39,406 nt of DNA from Acidobacteriota bacterium. Its GTDB lineage: Bacteria > Acidobacteriota > Terriglobia > Terriglobales > Acidobacteriaceae. How positions within the stretch are numbered: the first letter of the stretch is position 1; every line of letters begins with the position of its first letter. Made by a program: the position numbers and the translations under genes. The stretch covers positions 1 to 39,406 of the forward strand of contig JAGWRX010000099.1 of assembly GCA_028876395.1 (NCBI GenBank). Direction: 5' to 3'. Below are positions 36,183-39,406 of this stretch, piece by piece. The notes below the pieces were generated by a model. That model had not been told where the DNA came from. It searched no databases and was given only the letters and a program-made list of their open reading frames with translations.

Positions 36183-36461
36183 CTACTCCGTCAAGAACGC
36201 CAGCGACTGCAGCGTCGTGATCTCAAAGGGCTTGCGGCAGCGGACGTTGCTGCAGGCCAGCTTGTCGTCCCGCCGCACCATGTACGACTGCGCCTTGGCA
36301 AAGCGGGCGCGGTCGCGCTCGTCGGCGTTGCGGGGCAGTTGCGCCCGCTTGCGCCGCACCACCCAGGTCACCTTGTACTCGCCCGTCTGCCCGCACTTGG
36401 GGCAGGTCAGCGTATGCGTCCGCAACTCTGTCGTCTCGTTGAAAAACTCCCGCTCTTCCAT
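36183..36461 (-). CDS. Small zinc-ribbon protein
   Basis: 92 residues with CPKCGQTGEYKVTW and CSNVRCRKPFEI, i.e. CxxC and CxxxxC pairs suitable for one zinc ribbon. The middle is rich in Arg/Lys. The start is ATG 36461 (EEREFFNETTELRT follows); upstream frame to 36587 has no SD. A GGAAG only 2-3 nt before the ATG is suboptimal. It could bind nucleic acid; no function is assigned. Confidence 0.6.
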   Translation of the reverse strand: MEEREFFNETTELRTHTLTCPKCGQTGEYKVTWVVRRKRAQLPRNADERDRARFAKAQSYMVRRDDKLACSNVRCRKPFEITTLQSLAFLTE

Positions 36462-36553
36462 CGCTTCCCGCACTCCACCCCGGCGGCAAACTCCCGCCGC
36501 CGCGGACCCGAAGCTTCCGCTCGGGCTCAATTTATTCCATACTCGTCCTTGCC

Positions 36554-36724
36554 ATGACGAAACGCAAGCCAGCCAAATTCTCGGCATCCAAAGCGGTCAA
36601 GGCCAACGCAAGGGAGCGCGTCGGCCAGCCCAGGCCCAGCCGCGTGGTCCAGTCCGAACCCCGTACCGGCCGCCAGGCCAAACACAAGCCAAAACTAGAA
36701 GAAATCCTTCGCCAGGCCGAATAG
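36554..36724 (+). CDS. Small basic protein of unknown function
   Basis: A 56-residue highly basic frame: TKRKPAKFSASKAVKAN, then ERVGQPRPSRVV and HKPKLEEILRQAE. Lys/Arg enrichment at both ends and the acidic tail resemble small nucleoid- or ribosome-associated proteins. There is no SD and no clear -10 box at the usual distance. It is divergent from the zinc-ribbon gene. Judged real from amino-acid bias, moderately uncertain. Confidence 0.5.
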   Translation: MTKRKPAKFSASKAVKANARERVGQPRPSRVVQSEPRTGRQAKHKPKLEEILRQAE

Positions 36725-36727
36725 CCC

Positions 36728-36904
36728 GTCTTACCGGCACGGCGCTCTGCGGCGGAACGAAGAACCGCAGAGCGCCTGCGTGTAAGACAAAAAGATTCCG
36801 GCACGCGGCGTCGTCTTACAACGTCTTACAGCAAAGCGCGGCCTGCCCTACTATGTAAGACGGAGATGCAAGCCAATCGGCCGCCTGTTTTACGTGCGCG
36901 GCCG
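36728..36904. repeat. GTCTTAC heptamer cluster with a 12-bp hairpin
   Basis: GTCTTAC or its complement occurs five times: 36728-36734 (+), 36782-36788 (-), 36813-36819 (+), 36823-36829 (+), 36855-36861 (-). Three copies extend to CGTCTTACA. Between the first two, GGCGCTCTGCGG (36741-36752) and CCGCAGAGCGCC (36765-36776) form a 12-bp perfect stem, so the first two heptamers form the outer end of the same inverted repeat. A second stem CGGCCGC/GCGGCCG spans 36878-36904. The region lies between two convergent genes, so no ordinary promoter is expected there. Confidence 0.8.
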
Positions 36905-36951
36905 TTCCCGGCTCCGCCGCGCAGCTCCATCCTCTCCTGCAAGACAGAAGA

Positions 36952-37737
36952 TCAGCCCCGCCCGCGCCCCGCGTCTGGTGTAGGACGCAGCCGCCACAGA
37001 ATCCGGCGGAACAGGCCCATCACCCGCCGCGTGTCGGCAGCGCTCAACCGCAGCCGCCGCAGCACGACACGCAGGTCGTGCCGGTTGGCAGCCTGCATCG
37101 CGCGCGGCGAGTAGCCCGCCGCCACCATCGTCTCCTCGATGACCCCCGCCAGCCTCTCCAGCTCGGCCGAGCGCACCCCCGGCTCAGCGCCTTCAGCCTC
37201 GGCCGCTCCCGAAGCTGCCCGGCCGGGTCGCGCGGAAAACGCGCGGCTGGCCAGCTCATACAGGCACACGGCCACGGCCTGCCCCAGGTTCATCGAGGGC
37301 TGCCGCGCGTCCGTCGGAATCTCCACCATCACGTGGCAGAGCGCAAGGTCTTCGCGCGTCAGCCCGTGCTTCTCCGGGCCAAAGACCAGCGCCACGCGGC
37401 CGCCATGCTTCAGCTCCCGCTGGACAAACGGCGCCAGCTCCGGCAGCAACACCACCGGCTGCTCCGGCCTGCGATAGGTCAGCGTTCCGGTGCCTGCCAC
37501 CAGAGTGCAATCGGCCACGGCCTCGGCCAATGTTGAGCAAACCCTTGCCGATTGCAGCACGCTTTCTGCATCCACCGCCGACCGCGCCTCGCGCCAGTGC
37601 GGCTCGTAGGGCGCAACCACCGCCAGCCGCGCAGAGCCAAAGTTGGCCATGGCGCGCGCCACCGCTCCAATGTTCAGCGGATTGCGCGGCGAGACAAGAA
37701 CCACGCCTAGCTGCTCGCGTTGATCTTCAGTGAGCAA
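36952..37737 (-). CDS. SPOUT/TrmH-family RNA methyltransferase, TrmJ-like
   Basis: A SAM-dependent 2'-O-methyltransferase with a trefoil-knot fold, probably acting on tRNA position 32. 261 residues from the chosen start. Motif 1 SPRNPLNIGAVARAMANFG, motif 2 LVFGPEKHGLTREDLAL and motif 3 PSMNLGQAVAVCLYE are present, plus a basic C-terminal helical extension typical of TrmJ. The start TTG 37737 is chosen because TACAAT ends exactly 6 nt before it and the N-terminus (LTEDQREQLGVVLVSPRNP) is of normal length. The longer frame to 38322 is antisense to marC. Confidence 0.85.
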   Translation of the reverse strand: MLTEDQREQLGVVLVSPRNPLNIGAVARAMANFGSARLAVVAPYEPHWREARSAVDAESVLQSARVCSTLAEAVADCTLVAGTGTLTYRRPEQPVVLLPELAPFVQRELKHGGRVALVFGPEKHGLTREDLALCHVMVEIPTDARQPSMNLGQAVAVCLYELASRAFSARPGRAASGAAEAEGAEPGVRSAELERLAGVIEETMVAAGYSPRAMQAANRHDLRVVLRRLRLSAADTRRVMGLFRRILWRLRPTPDAGRGRG

Positions 37738-37743
37738 GAGATG

Positions 37744-37749
37744 ATTGTA
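37744..37749 (-). promoter_or_regulatory. Candidate -10 box for leaderless trmJ-like mRNA
   Basis: Minus strand TACAAT, 6 bases (CATCTC), then TTG 37737. This places the gene start 52 bp from marC rather than overlapping it. Confidence 0.5.
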
Positions 37750-37770
37750 GATTGCAGACACGACCTCGTT

Positions 37771-37789
37771 GGTACACTCTCTGGTACAC
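37771..37789 (+). promoter_or_regulatory. marC promoter zone with 12-bp-spaced direct repeat
   Basis: GGTACAC occurs at 37771-37777 and 37783-37789. TACACT (37773-37778) could be a -10, with TTGCAG at 37752-37757 as -35 (15-bp spacer, short). The ATG at 37790 follows the second copy directly. Confidence 0.4.
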
Positions 37790-38482
37790 ATGATGCACTG
37801 GACCAACCCGGCAGCGACGGCCTTGCAGGAGATCCGCACCGCGCCGCTGGTGCGTTTCTCGGTGCTGGCGCTCAGCTCCATCTTCTTTCTGGTCGATCCC
37901 TTCGCGGCCATCCCGTCGTTTCTGGCCATCACCAGCAGCGCCGACGCGGCCCGCAGCAAGCGCATGGCGCGCAAGGCCGCGTTCACCTGCTTCATCGTGC
38001 TGACCAGCTTCGCGCTGGCCGGCCAGTACATCTTCCAGATGTTCGGCATCAAGCTGCCCGCGTTTGAAATTGCCGGCGGACTCATTCTGCTGCTCATCGG
38101 CCTGGACATGCTGGAGGCCAAGCGCTCGCCCACGCAGGAGGCCACGGGCGACACTGAGGAGGCGGCCGCCAAGGAAGACGCAGGCATCGTCCCGCTCGGG
38201 ATTCCCATGCTGGCCGGCCCCGGAGCCATCTCGTCCGTCATGGTGCTGGTCGGCACCGTGCCGGGGCTGTGGCACTGGGAGATGGGCGCCATTCTCGGCT
38301 CGATTGCCTTTACCTGCCTCATCAGCTATTGGGTGCTGGCTGGCGCGGGCCAGGTGCGCCGGGTGCTGGGCGAAACCGGCATCCGCATCCTCGTCAGGAT
38401 TATGGGGTTATTGCTGGTGGCGCTGGCCATGCAGTTCTTCGTGAATGGCCTGACGGACCTGGGACTGATTTCCCGGCAGTAA
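37790..38482 (+). CDS. MarC/UPF0056 family membrane protein
   Basis: 230 residues, about six transmembrane helices: VLALSSIFFLVDPFAAIPSF, the CFIVLTSFALAGQYIF segment, LILLLIGLDMLE, SSVMVLVGTVPGL, GSIAFTCLISYWVLAGAGQV, and ILVRIMGLLLVALAMQF. A charged loop between helices 3 and 4 (KRSPTQEATGDTEEAAAKED) is longer than usual. VDPFAAIPSF, PLGIPMLAGPGAIS and the C-terminal RIMGLLLVALAMQFFVNG are family features. The MarC antibiotic-resistance link is historical; the function is unknown. The start is ATG 37790 or 37793, with no SD. It is followed by the rrn promoter region. Confidence 0.88.
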   Translation: MMHWTNPAATALQEIRTAPLVRFSVLALSSIFFLVDPFAAIPSFLAITSSADAARSKRMARKAAFTCFIVLTSFALAGQYIFQMFGIKLPAFEIAGGLILLLIGLDMLEAKRSPTQEATGDTEEAAAKEDAGIVPLGIPMLAGPGAISSVMVLVGTVPGLWHWEMGAILGSIAFTCLISYWVLAGAGQVRRVLGETGIRILVRIMGLLLVALAMQFFVNGLTDLGLISRQ

Positions 38483-38528
38483 GGCAACGTTTCCCACAGA
38501 AACAGCGGGCTTTCCACAGGCCGAGTGC

Positions 38529-38557
38529 TTGCAAACAGGCGGCAAGATTGCTATTCT
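38529..38557 (+). promoter_or_regulatory. Putative rrn promoter P1
   Basis: TTGCAA (38529-38534), 17-bp spacer, TATTCT (38552-38557). The sequence AAGTTGCA follows at 38562-38569 near the predicted start. Confidence 0.55.
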
Positions 38558-38600
38558 CGGGAAGTTGCACAGAGGCGAAGACGGCTGGACCGTGCGCCGC

Positions 38601-38629
38601 TTGCAAGCAAAGGTAGCATGTGCTACTCT
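38601..38629 (+). promoter_or_regulatory. Putative rrn promoter P2, a duplicate of P1
   Basis: TTGCAA (38601-38606), 17-bp spacer, TACTCT (38624-38629), exactly 72 bp after P1. It shares GCTTGCAA at the -35 end and AAGTTGCA near the start (38634-38641) while the spacers differ. Confidence 0.55.
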
Positions 38630-38961
38630 TTGAAAGTTGCAGATGAGCAGTGGAGCATCCCGGTGGCCGTGTGGCCTGCCCCATGTGGGAAGAGGGAAGC
38701 TGGTTCGCTGGGTCAGGTGAGGCAAGAGCCCCTGAACCCCTGTAGGGAATCCCGCAGAGAACAAGCCATTGCATGACCCGGGAGTTCAACTCCCTGCGAG
38801 CCTTGTCGGCTCCGGCATTGAATGCTGGTCGCTCTTTGAGATTACGCGCAGCGCGATGATTCTGAACGGGCATTTCCCGGTCGGCCAATCGAGACTCGCA
38901 AGCGAGGAACATACCGCCAACATTGAGTTTGAGCGGCCTCCGGCGAAGCAAGAGATTAAGG

Positions 38962-38990
38962 TTGACAAGAGAACGCAAGTTCGATAAATT
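38962..38990 (+). promoter_or_regulatory. Putative rrn promoter P3
   Basis: TTGACA (38962-38967), 17-bp spacer, TAAATT (38985-38990), followed by an AT-rich start region. It is the closest of the three promoters to the consensus and the nearest to 16S, giving a leader of about 275 nt. Confidence 0.75.
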
Positions 38991-39122
38991 TGAAAAGTTC
39001 GCGCAAAAACGCCGAGACATGCGGTTAAACGCAAAATCGGCCAGCGCCTCAAGTTCGAGGACACCCTGGCGTAACAGCCCGGGCCTCGATCCAAACGGCA
39101 CCGCTCAGGCGGAGGGCTGTAA

Positions 39123-39136
39123 GGATCTTTGACAAT
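39123..39136 (+). promoter_or_regulatory. boxA antitermination element of the rrn leader
   Basis: GGATCTTTGACAAT resembles the bacterial boxA (GCTCTTTGACAA-type) about 140 nt before 16S, where Nus-factor antitermination complexes load. Confidence 0.6.
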
Positions 39137-39271
39137 AAGGTTGAACATGCCAGTCGTGAGAAAAGATCAGGTTTGGCTTGATCATTCTCACTAAATAGGC
39201 ATCGTGCGTTTCGAGCGCGCGATGCAGCTGAACCTGGCCGACCTCCGTCGGCTCAGGGGAAGCATCAGGTT

Positions 39272-39406
<135 letters not shown>

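Larger units (their letters stand above)
38483..39271 (+). other. rrn operon upstream and leader region
   Basis: No protein gene is supported. It holds three sigma70-type promoters, a GGGAGTT-C-AACTCCC palindrome (38780-38794), boxA-like sequences (GCTCTTTGA near 38831 and 39123-39136), and an AT-rich leader before 16S. The first promoter pair would produce a leader of roughly 640-710 nt. Confidence 0.7.

Noticed and set aside
37792..38322. An N-terminal extension of the RNA methyltransferase
   Set aside because: It is antisense to marC; the TTG with TACAAT six bases away gives a normal protein length.
38640..38960. A small RNA such as 6S or SRP RNA between the rrn promoters
   Set aside because: No recognisable SRP or RNase P core sequence and no clear terminator; the GGGAGTT palindrome alone is not enough.

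Overview
The window looks like a chromosomal segment of an Acidobacteriota (class Terriglobia, Acidobacteriaceae-like) bacterium. The evidence is the start of a 16S rRNA gene at the right edge whose first ~130 bases resemble subdivision 1 acidobacterial 16S, the high G+C content, and Gram-negative envelope genes (a porin-like protein and a FadL-type channel). Most genes are core or ordinary accessory genes. I see no integrase, transposase, CRISPR array or phage cluster. The identification is by eye, without a database search.

Left part (1-11.2 kb): a 5'-truncated alaS carrying an AT-richer in-frame insertion, then a convergent GH29 fucosidase, mutY, a coiled-coil porin-like protein and a small Cys-rich protein. 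A rightward set follows (OsmC, DUF1761 membrane protein, RidA, MsrB, secreted penicilloyl-type serine hydrolase) with a stress/repair flavour, then rpmB on the other strand with its own promoter and terminator.

Middle (11.2-22.6 kb): a leftward pair of a CDF metal exporter and an S15/CocE-type secreted hydrolase, a single-pass membrane protein, and a fatty-acid block. That block holds a FadL-type outer-membrane channel, a sigma54 activator with PAS, AAA+ and Fis-type HTH domains, FadN (hydroxyacyl-CoA dehydrogenase/enoyl-CoA hydratase), a secreted unknown and FadA thiolase. The fadL upstream region holds a correctly spaced, palindromic -24/-12 element and a 7-bp inverted repeat. The fadN promoter has a perfect operator-like palindrome in its spacer. 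Together these suggest dedicated control of fatty-acid uptake and oxidation.

Right part (22.6-39.4 kb): rpsT, a TolB-like beta-propeller, and the conserved phoH-ybeY-corC-era cluster interrupted by an opposite-strand GNAT gene. A leftward run follows: Tat-exported glycoside-hydrolase-like protein, GAF-GGDEF diguanylate cyclase, moaA, small membrane protein, YncE-like propeller, zinc-ribbon protein. After a short basic protein comes a convergent intergenic region packed with GTCTTAC heptamers around a hairpin. Then come a TrmJ-like RNA methyltransferase, a MarC-family protein and the rrn operon, with three good sigma70-type promoters and a boxA ahead of 16S.

A pattern crosses the window: seven genes (mutY, ridA, the serine hydrolase, the CDF gene, the GNAT gene, the Tat GH gene and the trmJ-like gene) lack a Shine-Dalgarno but have a TANNNT box ending 5-7 bases before the start codon, as expected for leaderless mRNAs. 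Several other starts are non-AUG (TTG for era and the S15 hydrolase, probably CTG for phoH).
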